Below, piece by piece: positions 24,709 to 31,555 of a stretch of DNA of 35,440 nt. The stretch covers positions 16,481 to 51,920 of the forward strand of contig CAJUQZ010000011.1 of NCBI GenBank assembly GCA_910588755.1, written 5' to 3'. Every line of letters starts with the position of its first letter. Positions within the stretch are counted from its first letter, which is position 1. The notes under the pieces were generated by a model. The model was not told where the DNA came from and searched no databases. It saw only the letters and a list, made by a program, of their open reading frames with translations. The position numbers were made by a program, and so were the translations under genes. Source of the stretch: an uncultured Lachnospiraceae bacterium (GTDB lineage: Bacteria; Bacillota; Clostridia; Lachnospirales; Lachnospiraceae).

Positions 24709-25403
24709 TATAACGTCTTTGTGTCCGTCACTGTCCTGACAATTCCCACCAGCATCAGCGCAATTGCCAGAATTTGCAGCGTGCGGAGCGCCAGATGTGG
24801 CAGCGCATCCATCATTATAAGTGCACAGCTGTTCAGCAGCAACCCTACCAGCCAAAAGGATGAAATACTTCGATACTTTTTGGAAACCCCCGTCATTTTT
24901 TCCTCCAGATCTGCGATGATATTGTTCAATCTGATCAATACCCTGATCAATCCCAATAAAATCATAGCAAACAGCAATGCAGCAACATATCCCACCACAA
25001 CTTCATATACCACGCCCAAATAAAGTTCCAAAAACAGACCCAGCATCTCTATGAGCGTCACGATCTTGAACATTCTGCGGATTTTTTTGTAATGCGTAAC
25101 ACTAGAAGCTGCGTCTGTGTACAGCTCAAACGCGCCCTCTGAGGCTTTCTTTCGCAATATGACCCAGTACCCCCACGTCTGGACGATCTCGACGCCCATA
25201 TCCTGCATCAGCTCCCTGTAATCATTGCTGACGGAGAACAGTTTGTCACCGAAATCAACCTGGTAGACATACGCGCCCTTTTCGCACGCCACAAAATCAT
25301 ATACGCCGAAAAAAAAGCTTTTCATCGCCCAGCCGTCCGCCGCCATCTGGTTGAGCCATGCGATCTCTTCGTCCTTGTCAAAATATATACGAAATTTTTT
25401 CAT
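24708..25403 (-). CDS. DUF2812 membrane protein
   Basis: This 231-residue protein starts KKFRIYFDKDEEIAWLNQMAADGWAM, the typical opening of DUF2812, and its first 100 residues form that soluble domain. Four hydrophobic segments follow (about 113-130, 133-155, 178-197 and 205-222). The function of the family is unknown; it is nearly always encoded next to a PadR repressor, as here, 96 bases after it. The start at 25403 follows AAAGGAAACAGG. Expression is expected to be controlled by the PadR operator upstream. Confidence 0.85.
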   Translation of the reverse strand: MKKFRIYFDKDEEIAWLNQMAADGWAMKSFFFGVYDFVACEKGAYVYQVDFGDKLFSVSNDYRELMQDMGVEIVQTWGYWVILRKKASEGAFELYTDAASSVTHYKKIRRMFKIVTLIEMLGLFLELYLGVVYEVVVGYVAALLFAMILLGLIRVLIRLNNIIADLEEKMTGVSKKYRSISSFWLVGLLLNSCALIMMDALPHLALRTLQILAIALMLVGIVRTVTDTKTL

Positions 25404-25499
25404 TTCCTGTTTCCTTTCTTATTTTTATACATACCTTTTCTATTCATACCTTTCCATGCATTTGATATACATATCCTTCTGTACATATCTGCTACATTC

Positions 25500-25817
25500 T
25501 CATTCATTTCCCATCAACTCTGCATTCTTAAGCAACTCCATAAGCCTTGCCCGCTCTGTCTCAAACACTGCCCGCCCCAGATCTGTGATGATATATTCCT
25601 TCTTCTTCCTAGACTCTGTGTCCACACTGTAAATGTCGATCCACTTCTTTTTCTGGAGCGTCTGAATCGCGCCGTAGAGCGTCCCCGCTCCCAGCACGAC
25701 GCGCCCGCCTGTCAGCTTCCCGACCTCCTGAATGATCCCATATCCGTGGTTTGGCCTGCGCACAGCCAGCAGAATATAATAAACTGCTTCCGTCAGCGGA
25801 ATATCTTTCTCTGTCAT
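25500..25817 (-). CDS. PadR family transcriptional regulator
   Basis: This 105-residue winged-helix repressor reads PLTEAVYYILLAVRRPNHGYGIIQEV, then GRVVLGAGTLYGAIQTLQKKKWI, the signature helix-wing of PadR, and ends in a short dimerising helix (FETERARLMELLKNAELMG). Proteins of this family bind palindromic operators and often respond to small toxic compounds. The start at 25817 follows a run of six G; an in-frame codon at 25835 is less likely. Its promoter lies inside a large inverted repeat at 25882-25933, so self-repression is the natural reading. It is co-transcribed with the DUF2812 gene. Confidence 0.9.
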   Translation of the reverse strand: MTEKDIPLTEAVYYILLAVRRPNHGYGIIQEVGKLTGGRVVLGAGTLYGAIQTLQKKKWIDIYSVDTESRKKKEYIITDLGRAVFETERARLMELLKNAELMGNE

Positions 25818-25881
25818 ATGTATCCCCCCTTCCAATTCCTTTTTGCCATATTGACTATTGTAATATTACCATCGCTTTGTG

Positions 25882-25933
25882 ATATATCGCTTACTGATAT
25901 ATCTTATATTTAATATATCAGCAAGCGATATAT
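25882..25933. promoter_or_regulatory. PadR operator: 21-bp inverted repeat
   Basis: Positions 25882-25902 pair with 25913-25933 with a single mismatch across a 10-base spacer; each arm carries the core ATCGCTT-CTGATAT. A further related half site ATCGCTTTGTGATAT lies at 25871-25885. The repeat covers the -10 and the spacer of the promoter at 25912-25940, so bound repressor would block RNA polymerase. Confidence 0.75.
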
Positions 25934-25940
25934 TTGTCAA
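25912..25940 (-). promoter_or_regulatory. Promoter of the padR-DUF2812 operon
   Basis: A consensus TTGACA (25940-25935), a 17-base spacer and TATATT (25917-25912) lie on the minus strand, about 95 bases before the PadR start. Confidence 0.75.
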
Positions 25941-25984
25941 GAGATTATTTTCAAAATATTTCCTTCAGATGTCCACAGGATAAT

Positions 25985-26031
25985 AAAATGACTGGTCCAA
26001 AATGCAACTGCATTTCAAACCAGCCATTTTT
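25985..26031 (-). terminator. Long stem-loop between AraC-GyrI and PadR genes
   Basis: Positions 25985-26006 pair with 26009-26030 over 22 bases with few mismatches, with T-rich ends on both strands. It lies downstream of the AraC-GyrI gene and upstream of the padR promoter, so it probably ends the former's transcript and insulates the latter. Confidence 0.6.
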
Positions 26032-26059
26032 CTCATTGTAATACTCTGACGCATCATCC

Positions 26060-26158
26060 GCATCACACGCTATCGCGTGCTTATTTTCCTCTTAACAGCC
26101 TGATACACCACCAGCATGACACGCTGTTGCGAACCTTACTTTTTCCTCTTAACCGGCC
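26060..26158. repeat. Imperfect direct repeat at the 3' end of the AraC-GyrI gene
   Basis: A segment of about 41-45 bases occurs twice, at 26060-26100 and 26114-26158, with a period near 54. Shared blocks include GCAT-ACACGCT, CTTA and TTTTCCTCTTAAC. The second copy covers the last codons (VKRK) and stop of the AraC-GyrI gene; the first lies behind it, as if the gene end had been duplicated. Confidence 0.6.
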
Positions 26159-27038
26159 TTAGCACCTCATACCCAATCACCTCTGGATAGTGGCGCTGAT
26201 AATCTTGACAGACCTCCTCGTTCCACTCATAGCCGTTTGCCGACGGATCATAATTCCACGCCAATGTCTCCACCCGGTTCATGACTTCCCCGCAATCCTT
26301 GAGATAATCAAATGGCGGATGGAAAAACACCAGATAATCACTTGCCGGAACGGTGCGGATGGAAAAACCCTCTGGAATCACGCCGTCATAGTCCTCGGGC
26401 ACGCCAAACCCGTAAAAATACCCTTTTTTGCCATTTTCGTAAAACCACCCCGCCGTATGGCAAGTGACAATCGGATGGGATACATGGCTCATGCTGTCAA
26501 CCGTGCCGCAGATCTGGTCACAGTCATGCCGCCCGAAAAAGCTTCCGTAGTCGCCTGCTGCCAGATCCCATATCCCTACATACCTGTGCGCCGGAATGTG
26601 CTCTACCCTGACATGTGCATCTGTCAATAATGTTTTGTTCATAGTCGCTCCTCCTCGATTTCCATAATGCTCCGGGAGGAAGACCACCTGTCGGTTGGAG
26701 AGCGCTACAGGCACTGGATTTCTCCGGTAGGCTGCAGGTGTACAGCCGTATGCGCTGACAAAGGCCCGCGTCAATGCCTCCTGTGAGGAATATCCGTACC
26801 GCACCGCGATATCCAGTATCCGCTCGTTGGTGTCGCGAATCTCCAGCGTCGCCTGCGCAAGCCGTCTGCCCGAAATGTAATTGCGAATCGTCATGCCGAC
26901 TACTTCATGGAATTTAACCGAACAGTAGTACGGCGAATAACCGATCTGACGTGACATTTCCTGCAGAGACGGATTTTCTGTCAGATGCACCTCAATCCAG
27001 CTGATCATATTCTGTATTGCCTCGTTCCACTCGTACAA
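26136..27038 (-). CDS. AraC-family regulator with C-terminal GyrI-like effector-binding domain
   Basis: This 300-residue protein (from the chosen start) has two AraC helix-turn-helix motifs in residues 1-105 (LQEMSRQIGYSPYYCSVKFHE; ILDIAVRYGYSSQEALTRAF; YGCTPAAYRR). The GyrI/AraC-effector-binding domain follows, from about residue 135 (VRVEHIPAHRYVGI) to the end (EVIGYEVLRPVK). Such proteins bind a drug or metabolite and switch efflux or detoxification genes. Upstream in-frame codons reach GTG at 27101 without any ribosome site; a TTG at 27038 has GGGGAGGAG at a good distance, and the protein then begins MYEWNEAIQNMISWIEVHL as relatives do. Its own promoter is at 27223-27251. Its target genes are not evident. 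Confidence 0.85.
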   Translation of the reverse strand: MYEWNEAIQNMISWIEVHLTENPSLQEMSRQIGYSPYYCSVKFHEVVGMTIRNYISGRRLAQATLEIRDTNERILDIAVRYGYSSQEALTRAFVSAYGCTPAAYRRNPVPVALSNRQVVFLPEHYGNRGGATMNKTLLTDAHVRVEHIPAHRYVGIWDLAAGDYGSFFGRHDCDQICGTVDSMSHVSHPIVTCHTAGWFYENGKKGYFYGFGVPEDYDGVIPEGFSIRTVPASDYLVFFHPPFDYLKDCGEVMNRVETLAWNYDPSANGYEWNEEVCQDYQRHYPEVIGYEVLRPVKRKK

Positions 27039-27222
27039 TGATGTCTCCTCCCCTGTCTGGCACTGCACAAATAGCAGATACTGTTCTCCACTGTTATCCA
27101 CGCAGCGCTGTATCTTGGTTGCATCATAAGAATATCACAGGAAGCACCTCTGATGCTTGATGTGGATTGTGCTTTTGATTTTACTCATACTCTGGCCTGA
27201 AAGGAATGTCCTATTTACCTGT

Positions 27223-27251
27223 ATCCTAGCATTTCATGCCACAGATGTCAA
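27223..27251 (-). promoter_or_regulatory. Sigma-A promoter of the AraC-GyrI gene
   Basis: A consensus TTGACA (27251-27246), a 17-base spacer and TAGGAT (27228-27223) lie on the minus strand. The leader to the TTG at 27038 would be near 180 bases and contains a GCATCA/TGATGC pairing. Confidence 0.65.
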
Positions 27252-27256
27252 CTGGT

Positions 27257-27299
27257 TTGCCCAGCTTCTGACTGCAATTGGGCAAGGAAGGGCAAGGAA
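27257..27299. repeat. Inverted repeat and tandem decamer upstream of the AraC-GyrI promoter
   Basis: TTGCCCA (27257-27263) pairs with TGGGCAA (27279-27285). From 27280 the decamer GGGCAAGGAA is repeated twice in tandem (27280-27299). The inverted pair lies five bases beyond the -35 element, where an activator could bind. Confidence 0.45.
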
Positions 27300-27321
27300 G
27301 CATGGACTTGGGGATATTTTT

Positions 27322-28167
27322 CTAACCCTTAACACCGCCAAGCGTAACACCCGCGATAATATATTTTGACAGAAATAAATACACAACGATGATCGGCACG
27401 ATCGCCACCATAATCATCATATAAATCTTACCCATGTCGCGGTTCATATAATCCGCCCCACGCAGAAGCGCGATGAGAATTGGGACGGTCATCTTCTCCT
27501 TAGACTGGATTACCAGCGCCGGGACAAAGTAATTGTTCCATGAGCCAACGAATGTAAAGATCGCCTGCACCGCCATCGCCGGCTTCATGATAGGAAGCAC
27601 GATCTGGTTAAAGGTACGAACCTCCCCCGAGCCGTCAATCCTCGCCGCCTCGACCAGTGAGAGCGGAAGGGAGGACTGCATATAGCTGTACATAAAGTAA
27701 AACACGGACGGCGACGCAATCGACGGTATGATGAGCGGGGCGAGTGAGTCATACATCCCCATCCGGGTGATTAGCCGCAGAAAACCCATTGCCGTAACCT
27801 GTGTCGGCATGACAAGAATTGCCATGATAAATGTAAATGCAACCTTCCTTAGCTTAAAGTCATAGGCATAGAGTCCATAAGCCGTCAATGCGGAGAAATA
27901 AGTACATATGGCTGCGGAACAGGTGGAAACAAACAGACTGTTGATGACGCCGCGCACCATCGGGAAGGTCCCGTCATTTGCCACACTCCTGAAATTATCC
28001 AGCAGATGACTTCCGGGCAGCACCGAAAACCCTTTTTGTAGCTCCGCATGGGAACGCGTCGCGTTGACAAGCAGTATGTAAAAGAAAAACAGACACATAA
28101 ATGATAATATGATCAGCAGCACATGTGCAAAAACCGTGCGAAAGCCGTTATATCCCTTTGATTTCAT
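27322..28167 (-). CDS. Carbohydrate ABC transporter permease, MalG type
   Basis: This 281-residue inner-membrane protein has six predicted hydrophobic segments and the EAA loop that docks the ATPase, EAARIDGSGEVRTFNQIVLP, near residue 190. It ends in the typical ...IIAGVTLGGVKG. Its start overlaps the MalF-type gene by four bases (ATGA), so the two are translationally coupled. Together with the binding protein they import an oligosaccharide. No ATPase gene is present, so a shared MsmX-like ATPase elsewhere must power it. Confidence 0.92.
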   Translation of the reverse strand: MKSKGYNGFRTVFAHVLLIILSFMCLFFFYILLVNATRSHAELQKGFSVLPGSHLLDNFRSVANDGTFPMVRGVINSLFVSTCSAAICTYFSALTAYGLYAYDFKLRKVAFTFIMAILVMPTQVTAMGFLRLITRMGMYDSLAPLIIPSIASPSVFYFMYSYMQSSLPLSLVEAARIDGSGEVRTFNQIVLPIMKPAMAVQAIFTFVGSWNNYFVPALVIQSKEKMTVPILIALLRGADYMNRDMGKIYMMIMVAIVPIIVVYLFLSKYIIAGVTLGGVKG

Positions 28168-29123
28168 TTTACATATTTCCTTTCTTCCTTCTTTTTCTTT
28201 TTTGCAGCAGCCTTGGCACCGTCCGGGTCATCATCATTCGTAATTCGGTACACGATAAAGCACAGAATGCCGCTCACGATAAACAGATAGACAGACAGCG
28301 CACCAGCCATACCGTAGTTCTTACTTTTTAGATGGTTGTTGAGGAACATGATGAGCGTCGTAGATGTACGGTCCGGATTTCCCTGGCCGTTTGTCAAGAT
28401 CTGGGGCACATCAAACATCTGCAACCCGCCGATGATCGATGTGATCAACGTGTAGGCCAGAATCGGGCGGATCATTGGAAGCGTGATGTAGAAAAACCGC
28501 TGTATACTGTTGCAGCCGTCAATCTCTGACGCCTCAAAGATATCAGGGCTGATGCCCATGATTGCCGCCATGAGCATGATCGTTGTATTTCCAAACCACA
28601 TCAGGAAATTCATCACGCCAATCAAAGACCTCGTTCCAAACGCCGTCGCCAGAAAATCGACCGGGCTGTCGATCAGTCCCATTGACATCAGAATGGAGTT
28701 GACCGGCCCCTTGTTTGAAAACAGGGTAAAGAACAGCATCGCAAACGCGGACGCCATAATCAGGTTTGGCAAATAAATCACAACCTTAAAGAACTGTTGG
28801 CCGCGGATTTTCAACCGCACATCGACAAACCATGAAGCGAGCAGCAGCGCGATAACGATCTGCGGCACGAAACCGATAATCCACAGAATCAGGGTATTTC
28901 CTGCATATTTGAGCATATCCGATTGCAGCAGGCTCACATAATTGTCCATTCCGATAAAAGTGGGGCCGATCTGTTTGAGACCGGACTTAAAATATTCATA
29001 GAAGCTGTATCGAACCGTATCCACCAACGGAATCAGAGAAAAAATAAAGAAGCTAACAAAAAATGGAAGAATAAAAATGTATCCCCACTTCGAATAATCA
29101 ATTTTTTTGCGTTTTTGCTTCAT
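28164..29123 (-). CDS. Carbohydrate ABC transporter permease, MalF type
   Basis: This 319-residue permease has six hydrophobic segments, starting GYIFILPFFVSFFIFSLIPL, and the EAA loop FEASEIDGCNSIQRFFYITLP near residue 210. The C-terminus is a lysine-rich cytoplasmic tail (AAAKKKKKEERK). GAAGGAAGGGAG precedes the ATG. It sits 92 bases behind the binding-protein gene, with a hairpin in the gap, and overlaps the MalG-type gene. It forms half of the membrane channel of the sugar importer. Confidence 0.92.
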   Translation of the reverse strand: MKQKRKKIDYSKWGYIFILPFFVSFFIFSLIPLVDTVRYSFYEYFKSGLKQIGPTFIGMDNYVSLLQSDMLKYAGNTLILWIIGFVPQIVIALLLASWFVDVRLKIRGQQFFKVVIYLPNLIMASAFAMLFFTLFSNKGPVNSILMSMGLIDSPVDFLATAFGTRSLIGVMNFLMWFGNTTIMLMAAIMGISPDIFEASEIDGCNSIQRFFYITLPMIRPILAYTLITSIIGGLQMFDVPQILTNGQGNPDRTSTTLIMFLNNHLKSKNYGMAGALSVYLFIVSGILCFIVYRITNDDDPDGAKAAAKKKKKEERKYVK

Positions 29124-29175
29124 AGACTACCACTCCCTTCCTTCTAAATACTGCGGCGCACAGGGCGCGCAGCGA

Positions 29176-29195
29176 GCAGGAAAAGTCATTCCTGC
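29176..29195 (-). promoter_or_regulatory. Intercistronic hairpin between binding-protein and permease genes
   Basis: GCAGGAA (29176-29182) pairs with TTCCTGC (29189-29195) around six bases, just behind the binding-protein stop. Hairpins here commonly protect the upstream mRNA or partly terminate, giving more binding protein than permease. No T-run follows. Confidence 0.45.
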
Positions 29196-29215
29196 CCGAT
29201 TGCGTATGTATGGTT

Positions 29216-30640
29216 TTATTCTGGCCACTGGATTTCTGTAATCTCAGGATAGCGCTCCCTGATTGCCGTCTCAAAGTTCTCTTTTGCCTTGTCGTAGTCA
29301 ACCTGACCTTTCAGATAATCCTTGAACGCGTTCTGGAGCTGCTCTACACAACCCTGGTCATACGCTGACAGCGGCGCCATTTTGATGCCGTCTGCACTGG
29401 GAGTAAAGTACGTGTACGGATTCTGTCCGCCAAGGAAGTCCGCTGCAAAGCTGTCATCCTCCGCCGCTGCCTTCATAACGGATTTCGCATTCGTGAAGTC
29501 CGCGTACTTCTGTGAAATCATTGTCAGGTTGTCCTGGTTTGCTGTCAGTGCAAGAATAATATCCTTCACGATGCCTGGGTTATCTGTTCCCTCTGCTGCA
29601 AGAACAAATGTTCCTCCCCAATTGTAAGACAATGGTGCATTGGTGACAGCCCATGAACCCTCTGCGCCGTCCCAGTTTGGCTTCACCTGCGTGTCGATAC
29701 CCCATGCCGGGAACAGGAATGCAAATACCTTGGAGCTTGAGCTCATCGCCGTAAACCAGTCCGCATTCCACTGCCCTGACACTGCCGGGTCAAAATAACC
29801 TGCGTCCATCCACTCCTTGGAATCCTCCACCCAGTCAAGAATCTTCTGGTCAACCTTAATCACCGTCTCACCTGGCGCAACCCACGGCTGTGACATGCTG
29901 TTGCTGTATGTGCGGAACGTGTCGTCACAGCATGAAAATGTATAGTAGCCCTTTGCCTTGAGCTCCTCCGCAGTCGCTCTCATGGTCTCCCAATCCGCAG
30001 TTTTCTTGCCGATCTCCACTGGATCATCTGTTCCGAAAACCTCCTGTGCAATATCACGGCGGTATACCAAAACACCCGGGCACGCCTGCCATGTGGAAGC
30101 CCTCATCACGCCGTTCTGGTCGCTTGCAACGGTCTTTGTAAATTCATACTGGTCTGCCAGATCCGTGGCAGGATTAATTCCCAGAGACTCAAGTGTCATC
30201 GCCGCATCAATATCCGCGTCCGTATACTTGACAACATAGTCGATCTCAGCTGCAAAAATGTCAACCTTATCATCAGCTGCTGCGCTCATCTGGGCACTAA
30301 GCGCCTCGTCGAGCTTATCCTGATACACACCGTCCTGGTTCGGATTGATGATCCAGCGAATGATTCTGCCGTCCTTTAATGTGGAGGTCGTACCGTCCTC
30401 AGAGGTGCTCTCGATCTCTGGATACACCGCAGTAATACGGGTCTGCAGCTCGTTGTTAAAGCTGTAAATATTGATAACCTGGCCTTCCTCTGCTGCCGAA
30501 TTGCCGCTTGCCTCTGTGTTTCCTGCTGCTGTGCTGCCAGCTGACGCCGTATCCTGTGAATCGCCCTTTCCGCCACATCCTGCGAGTACTGATGCCAGCA
30601 TAGTCATTGCCAGCAGACTGCTAACTACTTTTTTCTTCAT
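29216..30640 (-). CDS. Carbohydrate ABC transporter substrate-binding lipoprotein
   Basis: This 474-residue protein has a lipoprotein signal peptide with lipobox LAGC, Cys22 being the lipidated residue, followed by a Ser/Ala/Thr/Gly-rich tether (about 26-50). The mature part has the two-lobe SBP_bac_1 layout (NIYSFNNELQTR at the start, VMRASTWQACPGVLVYRRDIAQEVFG mid-way, NWGGTFVLAAEGTDNPGIVKDIIL later). It captures the sugar for the permeases downstream. GGGAGG lies seven to eight bases before the ATG. Divergent AraC and nearby GH94 genes suggest a beta-glucan oligosaccharide as ligand; this is inference. Confidence 0.92.
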   Translation of the reverse strand: MKKKVVSSLLAMTMLASVLAGCGGKGDSQDTASAGSTAAGNTEASGNSAAEEGQVINIYSFNNELQTRITAVYPEIESTSEDGTTSTLKDGRIIRWIINPNQDGVYQDKLDEALSAQMSAAADDKVDIFAAEIDYVVKYTDADIDAAMTLESLGINPATDLADQYEFTKTVASDQNGVMRASTWQACPGVLVYRRDIAQEVFGTDDPVEIGKKTADWETMRATAEELKAKGYYTFSCCDDTFRTYSNSMSQPWVAPGETVIKVDQKILDWVEDSKEWMDAGYFDPAVSGQWNADWFTAMSSSSKVFAFLFPAWGIDTQVKPNWDGAEGSWAVTNAPLSYNWGGTFVLAAEGTDNPGIVKDIILALTANQDNLTMISQKYADFTNAKSVMKAAAEDDSFAADFLGGQNPYTYFTPSADGIKMAPLSAYDQGCVEQLQNAFKDYLKGQVDYDKAKENFETAIRERYPEITEIQWPE

Positions 30641-30799
30641 TCTAATTCCTCCCTGCTATTATCATTTGGTTATCTTGTTTTTAGTTCCCTTACAATACCC
30701 AGTATAGTATTTTCAAAGCATTCCTTATATAAAATCTGTTGCATAAATATCAAAATCATGTCATAATTAAAAAAGATTAAAAAGGAGAAATCAGAACAT

Positions 30800-31543
30800 A
30801 TGAACAATCTGCGAAATGAATGGTATACCTGCGAGCTAACCGACAGTGAATCCGATGCGTACCACCGCCCGATGGAGGAAGAAAATTCATTCTATGCCGC
30901 CGTTCGAGGCGGGGACATGGACTTTGTCCGAAAAAATCTCACACAGGGGGATTTCACCAATCCCGACGGAATGGGAATCCTCTCAAAGAATCCATTGACA
31001 AACCTAAAATATCATTTTGTTGTCACCGTTGCCATGATCACGCGCCACTGTGTGGGGGGCGGACTAGAGCTTGAACAGGCGTACCGCCTAAGCGATTTCT
31101 ATATTCTGAAAATGGACTCCTGCCCCACAGTCCAGTCCATCGCCGACCTGCATAAGAGCATGGTGCTCGACTTTACCGGCAAAATGCTCCTACTGCAGAA
31201 AAACGCCATCATCTCAAAGCCCATTGTCCAGTGTACCGATTACATATACAACCATATTAACGAGCGCATCACCATCAATGAGCTCGCTGCCTGCACAAAC
31301 TTGTCGCCAAGCTATCTGTCGCGCCTCTTTAAGCAGAACCTCGGCGTGTCCGTGAGCGATTATATCCGCGAGAAAAAAATTGAGAAGGCAGAAAACCTTC
31401 TCAAATACTCTGACATTAGTCTGATCGAGATTGCAAATTACCTCGCGTTCTCCTCGCAGAGCCACTTTATACAGACCTTTGAAAAATATGTCGGGCTCAC
31501 GCCCAAAAAATATCGCGACAAACACTACCGGAAAACATGGTAA
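30800..31543 (+). CDS. AraC-family transcriptional regulator of the sugar locus
   Basis: The C-terminal 100 residues of this 247-residue protein carry the double helix-turn-helix (ITINELAACTNLSPSYLSRLFKQNLGVSVSDYI; ISLIEIANYLAFSSQSHFIQTF; VGLTPKKYR). The N-terminal part (NPLTNLKYHFVVTVAMITRHCVGGGLELEQAYRLSDFYI) is the sensor-like helical region seen in regulators of carbohydrate ABC operons in clostridia. It is transcribed away from the binding-protein gene, with 159 bases between the two starts, so it is placed to control that promoter and perhaps the GH94 genes. AAGGAG precedes the ATG by about 12 bases. It is convergent with the GH94 gene, with 12 bases between stops. Confidence 0.9.
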   Translation: MNNLRNEWYTCELTDSESDAYHRPMEEENSFYAAVRGGDMDFVRKNLTQGDFTNPDGMGILSKNPLTNLKYHFVVTVAMITRHCVGGGLELEQAYRLSDFYILKMDSCPTVQSIADLHKSMVLDFTGKMLLLQKNAIISKPIVQCTDYIYNHINERITINELAACTNLSPSYLSRLFKQNLGVSVSDYIREKKIEKAENLLKYSDISLIEIANYLAFSSQSHFIQTFEKYVGLTPKKYRDKHYRKTW

Positions 31544-31555
31544 TACCAGCGCCTT

